Source: Alphaproteobacteria bacterium (GTDB lineage Bacteria; Pseudomonadota; Alphaproteobacteria; CACIAM-22H2). Taken from it: 64,000 bases of DNA. Shown piece by piece: positions 1 to 8,832 of the stretch. The notes beneath the pieces are model-generated. The model was given only the letters and a program-made list of their open reading frames with translations, was not told where the DNA came from and did not search any database. The stretch covers positions 420,296-484,295 of the forward strand of contig JAFKFM010000010.1 in the NCBI GenBank assembly GCA_017308135.1, given 5' to 3'. A program made the position numbers and the translations under genes. Numbering within the stretch: position 1 is the first letter of the stretch; every line of letters starts with the position of its first letter.

Positions 1-315
1 GCGGCCCGCAAGAACATCGATCTGCTGGTGACCGATGTCAGCCTGCCGGTGATCGAAGGCTATCGCTTGGTCGATATGGCGAAGCTCCGGCTGCCGAATT
101 TGAAGATCATCTATCTTGCCGCCGATCGCTACGAAGCCGAATGCAAAATCGGCCGCGTGCATGGCGAGATCATCGCCAAGCCCTATATTTGTTGTCAGTT
201 GCAGAAGGCGGTTGCCCGCGCCTTCGCGGCGACGCCCGGCGCCATCTGCGGCATGCTGGCCCAGCATGCGCATCTGTTCGACGGATGCGGGGTCGTCGCG
301 CCGGTGCTCGCCTAA
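1..315 (+). CDS. Response-regulator receiver domain protein, C-terminal part
   Basis: The reading frame is open from base 1, so the start lies outside the window. The visible 104 residues read as the second half of a CheY-like receiver: the strand LLVTD ends in the likely phospho-acceptor Asp, followed by a hydrophobic strand IIYLAAD and the conserved Lys-Pro pair in IIAKPY. In the family, phosphorylation of this Asp by a sensor kinase changes output activity. About 20 residues follow the domain and then the protein stops, so the receiver is C-terminal: this may be a single-domain regulator or the receiver of a hybrid kinase. The position usually held by Thr/Ser at the end of the fourth strand is Ala here. 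The partner is not visible. Confidence 0.7.
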   Translation, partial: AARKNIDLLVTDVSLPVIEGYRLVDMAKLRLPNLKIIYLAADRYEAECKIGRVHGEIIAKPYICCQLQKAVARAFAATPGAICGMLAQHAHLFDGCGVVAPVLA

Positions 316-322
316 TCCCGAA

Positions 323-1186
323 TCACGTTCCGGCGACGAACTGCTTCGCGTGGGCGTCGTAAGCGTCGTAGCCCAGCACTTCGCGCAGCTTCTTGCCCGG
401 CAAAGCGCCCGGCGCTTCGGCGGCACCCGAACCGATGGCATCGAGGCCGGCTTGCATACCTGCGATGGCCGGCGACAACATGCCGGTCGGATAGGTACCG
501 ATCTTCAGGCCCAACGCGGCGGCGTCCTTCTGCGACGGTGCGGCGCGCGGCTGGCCGGGCGTGAGCACCGAGAAAGCCGGTGCCTTGCCCGATGCCGCGA
601 CCGCGCGACGGATTTCGTTTTCGTCGGCGGGTGAGTCGAGAAAGGTGATCGCGGCCCCTTCGGCCACATACATCTCGATACGCGCGACGGCTTCGTCGAT
701 GCCGAGTGTGGGGCGGCAATCGGTGCGCGCCATGACCAGAATGCCGGTTTCCTTCGCGGCGGCGACGGCGGCGCGGATTTTCATGCGCGCTTCTTCGAAG
801 GGCAAGCAAGGCTTGCCCGCAGCGGTGAGGGCGCGCGGGGTCAGCTTGTCTTCGATCAGCACGGCGGCGGCCCCGGCGCGGCCATAGGCGGCGACGGTGC
901 GCTGCACGTTCATCGCGTTACCGTAGCCGTGATCGCCGTCGGCGAGGATCAGCAGATCGGGGGCGGCGTTGCGCGCCTTGTTGAGCGCATCGTACATCTC
1001 GCCGAAGCCGATTAGATCGAGATCGGGGCCGCCCAAGCAACTCGCCGCGACGCAGGAGCCCGACAGAAACGCGGTCTTGAAGCCGCTTTTGGCCGTCAGC
1101 TTGGCGGTCAGCCCATCCCAAATCGCGGGCATGACCACGAAGCCCGGCTGGGCCAAATAGCTGCGCATCTTCTCGCCTGGCGTCAT
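323..1186 (-). CDS. Isocitrate lyase/PEP mutase family protein
   Basis: The 287-residue protein belongs to the isocitrate lyase/phosphoenolpyruvate mutase superfamily, whose members cleave or form C-C or P-C bonds in alpha-hydroxy or alpha-keto acids with Mg2+. The sequence shows an N-terminal barrel with MPAIWDGLTA, the loop FLSGS, the metal-binding patch ADGDHGYG and the later strand MARTD. The catalytic KKCGH loop of true isocitrate lyase is absent (EDKLTPRALT stands near that site), so it is more like oxaloacetate decarboxylase, methylisocitrate lyase-like or carboxyPEP mutase-type proteins; the substrate cannot be named. I start at the Met at 1186 because AGGAGA lies 8 bases upstream; an earlier in-frame Met at 1234 lacks such a site. 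It is a single gene, transcribed away from the CHAT gene. Confidence 0.75.
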   Translation of the reverse strand: MTPGEKMRSYLAQPGFVVMPAIWDGLTAKLTAKSGFKTAFLSGSCVAASCLGGPDLDLIGFGEMYDALNKARNAAPDLLILADGDHGYGNAMNVQRTVAAYGRAGAAAVLIEDKLTPRALTAAGKPCLPFEEARMKIRAAVAAAKETGILVMARTDCRPTLGIDEAVARIEMYVAEGAAITFLDSPADENEIRRAVAASGKAPAFSVLTPGQPRAAPSQKDAAALGLKIGTYPTGMLSPAIAGMQAGLDAIGSGAAEAPGALPGKKLREVLGYDAYDAHAKQFVAGT

Positions 1187-1429
1187 CGTCAACGTCTCCT
1201 CCGACTCTACAATTGTCTCGAAGACTTTAACCAATACATGTGATCTCCGTCACGCGTGATGCGGCGGGGGATGTAATAAACTTCATGTTGCGCCAAAATC
1301 ACTCGATCGTTGTACGAATTGTTTTTGGCAAGATACACTCGCGATGCTCGGTTCCAAACGATGGTGTAAGTCGAACGGACAAGCGAGGTCGAACGACGGT
1401 TCAATGTCGGGCGGTCGGGGGATGGAAAT

Positions 1430-4400
1430 ATGGGGTCTCGAAGCGTTGGTGTCGTTTGCGCCTCCATTTTCTTGTTTGGAGCGCTTGTCGCCTGTCAACC
1501 GGAGGAGCGTCCGGTCGTCAGCCTCGATCAAGCGCGGCGTACGGCCACGACCTTCCAAGCGCAGAGTTTCCGCGCACCGCCGCGCAGCGTTAACGACATC
1601 GCCGCGATCATCGAAGCGCGGCGGCCCGATACGGCGCGGCTAGCCGAAGCGCAAGCGCTCGCGGACTCGGCGCCGACGGATCGCGAGCGCGCCGACGCGG
1701 GCGAACTTGCCGCGTATTACACCCGCCGTGCCGCTGCCGCCGAGTTTCTCGGACGTGCTGCGCAACGCGCCGACGATTTGCGCCTAGCCTATGAGGCCGG
1801 CGTCATCGCGGGCGGCGACGCGCTAATCGGCGCGCGGCGGATTCAAACTTGGACGGTCGCCGAGCTCAATCGCGGCCATACCGCCAAAGCGATCGAATTG
1901 AGCCGCCAGCGGATCGAAGCGTCGCCGAACGCGTCGTGGGAACTTCAGGCGCGCGCCAATCTGTTGACCGCCTATATCCAGTTCGGAGACCTCGCCGCCG
2001 CACAAAGTGAACTCCCGAAGATCGACGCCAATCTGGCGAGCGTGCGGTCGAACTTCTTTTTTGCCGCTTGGGTCGGTCAGTCCAGCGAGTTCGCCGCGGC
2101 GCGCGCCCATGCGCTGTACGCGCTGGGCTCAGGCAACTACGCGGATGCGGAGCGGCATTTGCGCGCCGCGTTGGCCGCCAACGCGGCGCTGGTGCGCGAC
2201 GAAACTTCGATCGTGCGCAACAACAATCTGCCGCCCAATGCGATGACGGGCAGTGGGCTCTACGCGAGGCAGGAATTGTCGCGCGTTTTGGCGCGCCAAG
2301 GTCGGCTGGTCGAAGCGGAAAGCGAAGCCCGGCTCGTGGTCGTCGAACGGCTGGAGAAATGGGGCCGCGATGCGCCGGAAACAGCCTGGGCGATCGCAGG
2401 TCTCGCCGATGTGCTGCGCGAGCAGGGCCGTTTCGCCGATAGCGAACGCTTGGCGCAGCTGGCCTACGACGCGCTCGATAAACCGGGGATCGCGCCCGAT
2501 TCTGCGATGTTCGTGCGCGTGGCGCAGCTGCTGGCCGGCGCACAAACGGCGCGGCGGGACTATGCGCGTGCGGCCGCCACCTATGCGGAGCTGCGCCGCC
2601 GCCTCGCGTCGAACGCGGCCTTGAGCGAGCTGGTGTTCGAGCGCGGCTTAGGATGGGGCATCGTGGCGTTGCAGACCGGCGATGCGGCCGAGGCGCGGCG
2701 GGTGTTCGGGCGCGTCGCGACGCATGGCGCGACGTTTTTCGGCCCCGACCATGTCGAAACGCTGCTGGCGCGCGGATTGGCGGCGGTCGCAGCCATGCGC
2801 GGCGGCGACGCGTTCGGCGCACGCGCGGAGTTGGCGCAAGTGGCGCCCGCGTTGTTGGAAGGGGCACTGCGTGCCGGAATCGCGGACGACGGCGCGTCCG
2901 ACCGCGACGCGTTGATCCGGCTGGTCGTCGAAGCCGCGATCGGCGCGCTGGAGGATTCGCAATCGCCCGACGCGGCGGCCGAATCATTCCGGCTCGCCGA
3001 CGCGATCCGCGGGCGCAGCGTGCAGCGCGCCCTGGCGCAGTCCTCCGCGCGGGTCGCCGCCGCGGACGGGACGCTCGCGACCTTGGTGCGCGAAGAGCAG
3101 GACACCCAGAAGCAGTTGGGCGCGCTGCGCGCGGTGCTGACGGATATGTTGGCGTCGGCGGCACCGGACGCCGCCGCCGCGCGCGAACTTCGCGGCCGTA
3201 TCGAGACGTTGCGCGTCGCGCGCGAGGCGATCGCGCGGGAAATCGAAACGCGTTTCCCCGATTATGCCGAGCTGATCGATCCGCGCCCCGTGACGATCGA
3301 GCGGGTGCGCGCGATGCTGCGCGACGACGAAGCGCTGATCGCGACCTATGTCGGCGAGGAACGCGGCTTCGTCTGGGCGGTCCGCAAATCGGGACCGGTC
3401 GCGTTCGCCGGTATCGCGAAGGGGCGCGGCGCGATCGCGGCGGCGGTCGCGAAATTGCGCGCGGCACTCGACCCGAACGCGAGCGTGCTGGGCGACATTC
3501 CCGCTTTTGACGTCGAGACCGCGCACAAGCTTTACGATGATCTCCTGCGCCCGGTCGAGGCGGGGTTCGCGGGGGCCGCGTCGCTGTTGGTCGTGCCGCA
3601 CGACGCGTTGGGGCAACTGCCGTTCGGCGTGCTGGTGACCGCACCCGCGCGGCCGGTGCTCGACGGCGAAGGGACGGCGTTGTTCTCCGGCTATCGCGCG
3701 GTGCCGTTCCTGATCCGCAAAGCGGACGTGACGCAGTTGCCGTCGGTCGCGTCGCTCGCGTCGTTGCGCGGCTTGCCGGCCCCATTGACCGCGCGCAAAC
3801 CCTTCGTCGGCTTCGGCGACCCCTGGTTTAGCGCCGCCCAGATGGCCGAAGCGCAAAGCACGGCGGCGACGCAGGTCGCGGCCGTGACGACGCGAGGTTT
3901 GCAGACGCGTAGCATTTCGCTGGTGCGTCGCAACGCGCCCGCGACGCGCACGATCGACAGCGCCGAACTCGCGATTCTGCCACGTCTGCCGGACACGGCC
4001 GACGAATTGCGCGGCGTGGCGCGGGCGTTGGGGGCGGGAACGTCCGACGTAATCCTTGGCGCCGCCGCCAACGAGCGCGCGGTTGCGGCGATGGATTTGA
4101 GCGACCGCAAGGTTGTCATGTTCGCCACGCACGGTCTGGTCCCCGGCGATCTCAACGGGCTGACGCAGCCCGCACTCGCCTTGTCCGCGCCAGACGTCGC
4201 GGGCGTCGATGGCGACGGCCTGCTGACGCTCGACGAGATTCTGGGGCTGAAGCTCGACGCCGATTGGGTCGTACTGTCGGCGTGCAACACGGCGACGGGC
4301 GACGGCGCGGGCGCCGAAGCCGTTTCGGGGCTTGGCCGCGCCTTCTTCTATGCGGGCACGCGCGCGTTGCTCGTCACCAACTGGCCGGTCGAGACGACGA

Positions 4401-4630
4401 GCGCACGCACGCTGACGACCGATCTGTTTGCCCGCCAAGCGGCCGACGCGACGTTGGGCCGCGCGGCGGCGCTGCGCCAGACGATGCTGGCGATGATCGA
4501 CGGGCCGGGCTTCGTCGATCCGCAGAGCGGGCGGACGGTGTTCGCCTATTCCCACCCGATCTTCTGGGCGCCGTTCGCCCTGGTCGGCGACAATGCCGGC
4601 GGTGCAACGCGCATCGCAGGGCTTCGTTGA
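1430..4630 (+). CDS. TPR-CHAT domain lipoprotein (caspase-like peptidase)
   Basis: This 1066-residue protein opens with a lipoprotein signal: a hydrophobic stretch ending in LVAC, with the lipid-bearing Cys at residue 22 and Gln at +2, which favours the outer membrane. Residues about 130-480 form helical tetratricopeptide-like repeats (for example ALYALGSGNYADAERHLRAAL and a later repeat ending ERLAQLAYDAL). The last third is a CHAT domain of the caspase/separase clan, with catalytic His901 in FATHG and Cys952 in LSACNT, and a typical ending of SHPIFWAPFALVGD. CHAT peptidases are usually cytosolic effectors coupled to TPR or gasdermin-like partners; an exported lipoprotein version is less usual. 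The purine-rich GGGGGA precedes the start. It is followed after 26 bases by another lipoprotein gene, suggesting one unit. Target unknown. Confidence 0.85.
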   Translation: MGSRSVGVVCASIFLFGALVACQPEERPVVSLDQARRTATTFQAQSFRAPPRSVNDIAAIIEARRPDTARLAEAQALADSAPTDRERADAGELAAYYTRRAAAAEFLGRAAQRADDLRLAYEAGVIAGGDALIGARRIQTWTVAELNRGHTAKAIELSRQRIEASPNASWELQARANLLTAYIQFGDLAAAQSELPKIDANLASVRSNFFFAAWVGQSSEFAAARAHALYALGSGNYADAERHLRAALAANAALVRDETSIVRNNNLPPNAMTGSGLYARQELSRVLARQGRLVEAESEARLVVVERLEKWGRDAPETAWAIAGLADVLREQGRFADSERLAQLAYDALDKPGIAPDSAMFVRVAQLLAGAQTARRDYARAAATYAELRRRLASNAALSELVFERGLGWGIVALQTGDAAEARRVFGRVATHGATFFGPDHVETLLARGLAAVAAMRGGDAFGARAELAQVAPALLEGALRAGIADDGASDRDALIRLVVEAAIGALEDSQSPDAAAESFRLADAIRGRSVQRALAQSSARVAAADGTLATLVREEQDTQKQLGALRAVLTDMLASAAPDAAAARELRGRIETLRVAREAIAREIETRFPDYAELIDPRPVTIERVRAMLRDDEALIATYVGEERGFVWAVRKSGPVAFAGIAKGRGAIAAAVAKLRAALDPNASVLGDIPAFDVETAHKLYDDLLRPVEAGFAGAASLLVVPHDALGQLPFGVLVTAPARPVLDGEGTALFSGYRAVPFLIRKADVTQLPSVASLASLRGLPAPLTARKPFVGFGDPWFSAAQMAEAQSTAATQVAAVTTRGLQTRSISLVRRNAPATRTIDSAELAILPRLPDTADELRGVARALGAGTSDVILGAAANERAVAAMDLSDRKVVMFATHGLVPGDLNGLTQPALALSAPDVAGVDGDGLLTLDEILGLKLDADWVVLSACNTATGDGAGAEAVSGLGRAFFYAGTRALLVTNWPVETTSARTLTTDLFARQAADATLGRAAALRQTMLAMIDGPGFVDPQSGRTVFAYSHPIFWAPFALVGDNAGGATRIAGLR

Positions 4631-4656
4631 TTTTTCAACCCGCGAGGTCGAACGAC

Positions 4657-5562
4657 ATGAAATCGAACATCATCCGTATGCTCACCGCCGTTTCCGTCGC
4701 GGCACTGTTGCTCGCAGCTTGCGGCGGTCAGGAGCGTTACGACGCGCGAATGGCCGAGTACGCTACGATCCAGCCGACTGTCGATATCCGTGTGCCGCTG
4801 GGGGCCGGACCGTTTCCGGCAGTCGTATTGCTGCACAATTGCGCGGGTATCGAAGGCGATCGCGGCGGTCAGATCACGCGCGACTGGGCCGGTTTTCTAA
4901 TCGCCAATGGTTACGCGGTCGTAATGCCGGATAGCTTCGTTCCACGCGGACTTCGCGGCGGTGTCTGCGAGCGGCCGGGATCGCAATGGCCGGCAGCGTA
5001 TGTGCGCGGCGGCGACGCCTATGTCGCCCTGCGCGCCGCTCAAGCAGACGCGCGGATCGACGGCCGACGCATCGCTGTTATGGGCGGCTCGAATGGCGGC
5101 GTCGCAACGCTCGCGGCGGCGAATGCGGACATGATTAAGGAATACGGCTGGTTGGCGCCATCGCAGCCCGGTTTTGTCCAGGCGATATCGTTCTATCCCG
5201 AATGCGGGTTGAGTTACGGGACATGGCAAGTGCAAAGCCGAACGCCGAAAATCGCTTCGACAGGCAGCTTCAAGCCCGCAATGCCGGTGCTGATTTTGAT
5301 CGGCTCGGCAGACAATTGGACGCCGGCATCGTCGTGCGAAGCGATGCTTCGCGAGTCCGCGGGACAACCGATCGAAATGAAAATCTATCCTGGCGCGCAT
5401 CACGGCTTCGACACTCCCAGTCCGGGAGTCTTCCACAATCCGCGGGTCTACAATTCGAACAACCCGAGCGGTGGCGCAACGACCGGACAGAACCCGGCGG
5501 CGCGCGAAGATTCGCGGCGCGTCGTTCTAGCGCTGTTGGGGGAGAAACTAGCCCGTAAGTGA
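4657..5562 (+). CDS. Dienelactone hydrolase-like lipoprotein
   Basis: The 301-residue alpha/beta hydrolase begins with a lipoprotein signal ending LLLAAC, so it is predicted to be membrane-anchored in the periplasm. The fold resembles the dienelactone hydrolase family: strand AVVLLHNCAG, nucleophile elbow GGSNGG with Ser where classical DLH has Cys, an acidic residue in LIGSADNW and the His in GAHHGFDTP. Substrate is not predictable; such proteins are often esterases or prolyl-oligopeptidase-like enzymes. The start at 4657 is chosen because it gives the signal peptide; the upstream extension of the frame lies inside the CHAT gene and is a shadow. The gene sits 26 bases after the CHAT gene and its last 15 bases overlap the end of the convergent nrdB gene. 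Confidence 0.7.
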   Translation: MKSNIIRMLTAVSVAALLLAACGGQERYDARMAEYATIQPTVDIRVPLGAGPFPAVVLLHNCAGIEGDRGGQITRDWAGFLIANGYAVVMPDSFVPRGLRGGVCERPGSQWPAAYVRGGDAYVALRAAQADARIDGRRIAVMGGSNGGVATLAAANADMIKEYGWLAPSQPGFVQAISFYPECGLSYGTWQVQSRTPKIASTGSFKPAMPVLILIGSADNWTPASSCEAMLRESAGQPIEMKIYPGAHHGFDTPSPGVFHNPRVYNSNNPSGGATTGQNPAAREDSRRVVLALLGEKLARK

Positions 5563-6579
5563 CGGTAAGCGCCCCGTCATGCGTTTATCGAAATTCGCCC
5601 ATACGCCCTCGGCGCCGTGCCACGCCCCCTTCGTGGCGCCCTTCGAATACTCGGTCGCGCGCGCTTCGAAGAAATTGGCGTGCTCGACGCCGTTGAGGAT
5701 TTCGCTGAGCCACGGCAGCGGGTGCTCGCCGATGCGATAGATCGTGGGAAGCCCAAGCTGCGACAGGCGCCAATCCGCGATGAAACGGATATAGCGCTTG
5801 ATGTCGTCGGGCGTCATGCCGTCGACCGGGCCCATCTCGAAGGCGAGATCGATAAAGCGATCCTCGAGGCCGACGACGGTCTTGCAGCAATCGACGATGT
5901 CGTCGCGCACCGACGGCGTCAGGCATTGCGTTTCGGCGGCGAAAGCGTGGAACAGCTTTATCATGCCTTCGCAATGCAAGCTTTCGTCGCGCACCGACCA
6001 CGACACGATCTGCCCCATGCCGCGCATCTTGTTGCGGCGGGGGAAGTTCAGCAGCATCGCGAAACTCGCGAAAAGCTGCAGCCCTTCGGTGAAGGCGCCG
6101 AACATGGCGAGCGTGCGCGCGATATCCGCGTCCGTCTCGACGCCGAAACGCTGCATATAGTCGTGCTTGTCCTTCATCGCCTTGTAGTCGGTGAAGGCGG
6201 CGAATTCAGAATCCGGCATACCGATGGTTTCGAGCAGCAGCGCGTAGGCGGCGATATGCACGGTTTCGATATTGGAGAATGCCGCCAACATCATCTTGAT
6301 TTCGGTCGGCCGGAAGACGCGCGAATAGCGCTCCATGTAGTTGTCGTTCACCTCGACGTCGGATTGGGTGAAGAAGCGGAAAATCTGGGTCAGCAGATTG
6401 CGCTCGGCGTCGGTGAGCTTCACCGCCCAATCCTTGCAGTCTTCGCCCAGCGGCACTTCCTCGGGCATCCAATGGACTTGCTGCTGGCGGCGCCAGTAAT
6501 CGATGGCCCAGGGGTAGCGGAAGGGCTTGTAGCTGTGGCTGGGCGTCAGAAGGCCGAGTTTCGTCATGAACTTTTCCAT
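5548..6579 (-). CDS. nrdB: Class I ribonucleotide reductase, beta subunit
   Basis: NrdB holds the dimetal centre and tyrosyl radical that start ribonucleotide reduction by NrdA in the cytosol. The 343-residue ferritin-like protein has the expected ligands: Glu and His in IETVHIAAY, where the Tyr at +7 from Glu corresponds to the radical Tyr122 of E. coli, then the Glu in TEGLQLF and the Glu/His pair in RDESLHCEGM. The start at 6579 overlaps the nrdA stop in a TGATG arrangement, pointing to translational coupling; a second Met four codons later is also possible. The 3' end overlaps the convergent dienelactone-hydrolase gene by 15 bases. Expression is expected to follow the cobalamin riboswitch ahead of nrdA. 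Confidence 0.93.
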   Translation of the reverse strand: MEKFMTKLGLLTPSHSYKPFRYPWAIDYWRRQQQVHWMPEEVPLGEDCKDWAVKLTDAERNLLTQIFRFFTQSDVEVNDNYMERYSRVFRPTEIKMMLAAFSNIETVHIAAYALLLETIGMPDSEFAAFTDYKAMKDKHDYMQRFGVETDADIARTLAMFGAFTEGLQLFASFAMLLNFPRRNKMRGMGQIVSWSVRDESLHCEGMIKLFHAFAAETQCLTPSVRDDIVDCCKTVVGLEDRFIDLAFEMGPVDGMTPDDIKRYIRFIADWRLSQLGLPTIYRIGEHPLPWLSEILNGVEHANFFEARATEYSKGATKGAWHGAEGVWANFDKRMTGRLPSLTG

Positions 6580-8441
6580 CACTGGCACGCCAAGCATTCT
6601 TCGTAATCGGTCTTGGCCGAGAGCGTCGGGCCTTCGACTTTCGTTTCGGTCTGTCCCGCGATCGCGGCGCGCTGGATGGATTTGGAGCGGCAGTAATAGA
6701 GGCTCTTGAGCCCGCGTTCCCACGCCGTCCAATGCAGCATCATCAAATCCCATTTGTCGATGTCGCTTGGCAGATAGAGATTGATCGACTGGCCCTGGCA
6801 GATGAACGGCGTGCGATCGCCGGCAAGCTCGACGACCCAGCGCTGATCGATCTCGAACGCCGTACGGAACACGGCTTTCTCGTCGTCGCTTAAGCCGTCG
6901 AGATGCGCGACCGAGCCTTCGTTCTCGAGGATCGATTTCCACACCGCGTCGGTGTCGAGCCCCTTCGACGCCAGCATGCGGCGCAGATGCGGGTTTTTGA
7001 CCGCCGTCGAGCCCGACAGCGTCTTGTGCGTATAGACATTCGCCGGGATAGGCTCGACGCACGCGGACACGCCGCCGCAGATGATGCTGATCGACGCCGT
7101 CGGCGCGATCGCCATTTTATGGCTGAAGCGTTCCATCACGCCGCGCTCGGCGGCGTCGGGGCAGGGGCCGCGCTCATGGGCGAGCTTCACCGACGCCGCG
7201 TCGGCCGCCGCGCGGATATGCTTGAACACGCGCATGTTCCACGCCTTGGCCATGGCGCTTTCGAACGGCACGCCTTGGGCTTGCAGGAAGGAATGGAAAC
7301 CCATGACGCCCAAACCCACCGAACGCTCGCGCATCGCGGAATAGCGCGCGCGGTCCATGCTGCCGGGCGCGTGGTCGATGAAATCCTGCAACACGTTGTC
7401 GAGGAAGCGCATGACGTCTTCGACGAAACGCGGCTCGGCCGACCATTCGGCCCATGTCTCGATATTGATCGAGGACAGGCAGCACACCGCCGTGCGGTCC
7501 TTGCCGAGATGGTCGGTGCCCGTCGCCAGCATGATCTCGCTGCACAGATTCGACTGGCGAACCTTCAAGCCCAATTCGCGCTGATGGGGCGCAAGGCCAC
7601 GGTTTACGGCATCAACAAAGAGCAGATAGGGCTCGCCCGTCTGCAAGCGCAGCTCCAGAATTTTCTGCCAGATCAAGCGCGCGTTCACTTTGCGCAGAAC
7701 GGCGCCGGTCTTCGGGCTGCGCAGGCCGAACTCGGCGTCGTTGCGCACCGCCATCATGAATTCGTCGGTGATGTTGATGCCGTGATGGAGATTGAGGCTC
7801 TTGCGGTTGAAATCGCCCGACGGCTTGCGGATTTCGAGGAACTCCTCGATCTCCGGGTGATGCACGTCGAGATAGACGGCGGCCGAGCCACGCCGCAGCG
7901 AGCCTTGCGAGATCGCGAGGGTGAGCGAGTCCATCACGCGCAGGAACGGAATGATGCCGGAGGTCTGGCCCGAGCCCTTCACCGGTTCGCCGATCGAGCG
8001 CACGCCGCCCCAATAGGTGCCGATCCCGCCGCCGTTCGACGCGAGGAACACGTTCTCGTTCCACGTGCCGACGATGCCGTCGAGGGAGTCGTTCACCGAG
8101 TTGAGGAAGCACGAAATCGGCAGGCCGCGCCCGGCACCGCCATTGCTGAGGATCGGTGTGGCCGGCATGAACCACAGCTTCGACATATAGTCGTAAAGCC
8201 GCTGGGCGTGGGCGGGGTCGTCGGCGTATTGGCGCGCCACGCGCGCGAACAGATCTTGATAGGACTCGCCGGGCAGAAGATAGCGATCGTTCAGCGTGTC
8301 CTTGCCGAACTCGGTCAGCAGCGCGTCGCGGCTGCGGTCGATGCGCAAGCTCGGCGGCACCAGCGCCAATTGCGGGCGCGCGGGCATCACTTGCGTATGG
8401 CGAACGAAGCGGCCGGGACCGATCTCGAGGAGGTTTTGCAT
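6579..8441 (-). CDS. nrdA: Class I ribonucleotide reductase, alpha subunit (no ATP cone)
   Basis: NrdA reduces ribonucleoside diphosphates to deoxyribonucleotides. The 620-residue sequence carries the redox Cys in LPISCFLNS, the active-site trio of Asn, Cys and Glu in SNLCSEIML, the partner Cys in AVCCLSSIN, and the C-terminal swinging pair in ECLACQ. It is shorter than E. coli NrdA (761 residues): only about 30 residues precede the first conserved helices, too few for an N-terminal ATP-cone, so dATP activity control through that domain should be missing. The start at 8441 follows GAAGGG on the minus strand. The 280-base leader upstream contains a cobalamin riboswitch, implying repression when B12 is plentiful. 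It forms an operon with nrdB. Confidence 0.93.
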   Translation of the reverse strand: MQNLLEIGPGRFVRHTQVMPARPQLALVPPSLRIDRSRDALLTEFGKDTLNDRYLLPGESYQDLFARVARQYADDPAHAQRLYDYMSKLWFMPATPILSNGGAGRGLPISCFLNSVNDSLDGIVGTWNENVFLASNGGGIGTYWGGVRSIGEPVKGSGQTSGIIPFLRVMDSLTLAISQGSLRRGSAAVYLDVHHPEIEEFLEIRKPSGDFNRKSLNLHHGINITDEFMMAVRNDAEFGLRSPKTGAVLRKVNARLIWQKILELRLQTGEPYLLFVDAVNRGLAPHQRELGLKVRQSNLCSEIMLATGTDHLGKDRTAVCCLSSINIETWAEWSAEPRFVEDVMRFLDNVLQDFIDHAPGSMDRARYSAMRERSVGLGVMGFHSFLQAQGVPFESAMAKAWNMRVFKHIRAAADAASVKLAHERGPCPDAAERGVMERFSHKMAIAPTASISIICGGVSACVEPIPANVYTHKTLSGSTAVKNPHLRRMLASKGLDTDAVWKSILENEGSVAHLDGLSDDEKAVFRTAFEIDQRWVVELAGDRTPFICQGQSINLYLPSDIDKWDLMMLHWTAWERGLKSLYYCRSKSIQRAAIAGQTETKVEGPTLSAKTDYEECLACQ

Positions 8442-8561
8442 TCTTCTTGCCCTTCAATCGTTGGACCGAAGGGCGGGGGAACGCAAAGGCGCGCATCGGG
8501 AATTCCGTGCGCGGCAATCGCGGCTTCCCGACGGCGCACCCCGGCCGAAGTCAAACCTACC

Positions 8562-8721
8562 GGCGACGGCAGGTCTCCTGGCTTGGCGGGTCTTTGCTCG
8601 GAGCCGAACCTTCCCGGTTGCCCAGTGGTTTCGATCGGCCGAACTCGCCGCTGACAGTTGCGGGGGCAGCGCCGGAATGACTACCGGACTTCCCTATTGT
8701 TCCCGTGCGGGAACCGTCGCC
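8562..8721 (-). promoter_or_regulatory. Cobalamin riboswitch upstream of nrdAB
   Basis: Read on the minus strand, this 160-base element has the hallmarks of the adenosylcobalamin aptamer. The closing stem P1 is GGCGACGG (8721-8714) with CCGTCGCC (8569-8562), perfectly paired. Inside it are the core block GCTGCCCCCGCAACTGT, the segment CCACTGGGCAACCGGGAAGG and the B12 box GCCAGGAGACCTGCC at the 3' side. The nrdA start lies about 120 bases downstream of P1, leaving room for an expression platform. Known B12 riboswitches turn genes off when cobalamin binds. The opposite gene adhC points away and is not the target. Confidence 0.93.
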
Positions 8722-8728
8722 TGACAAC

Positions 8729-8758
8729 ATATAGGGCTTGGCGGCCTCGCGAAGTCAA
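8729..8758 (-). promoter_or_regulatory. Candidate sigma-70 promoter for the riboswitch-nrdAB transcript
   Basis: On the minus strand TTGACT (8758-8753) is followed after 18 bases by CTATAT (8734-8729). The predicted transcript would begin only a few bases before the P1 stem of the cobalamin riboswitch, which fits well. Confidence 0.5.
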
Positions 8759-8832
8759 TAGGCTGTGTGCGTATACATGGGCAAACGGCTTCTGCTAAAG
8801 CAGTCGCCTTACCGAATCAGGGAGTCGCCGAG

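Noticed and set aside
1866..3785. A 639-codon Arg/Pro-rich minus-strand ORF inside the CHAT gene
   Set aside because: Its composition (Arg, Pro, Ala) is typical of a shadow frame in high-GC DNA and no domain is visible.
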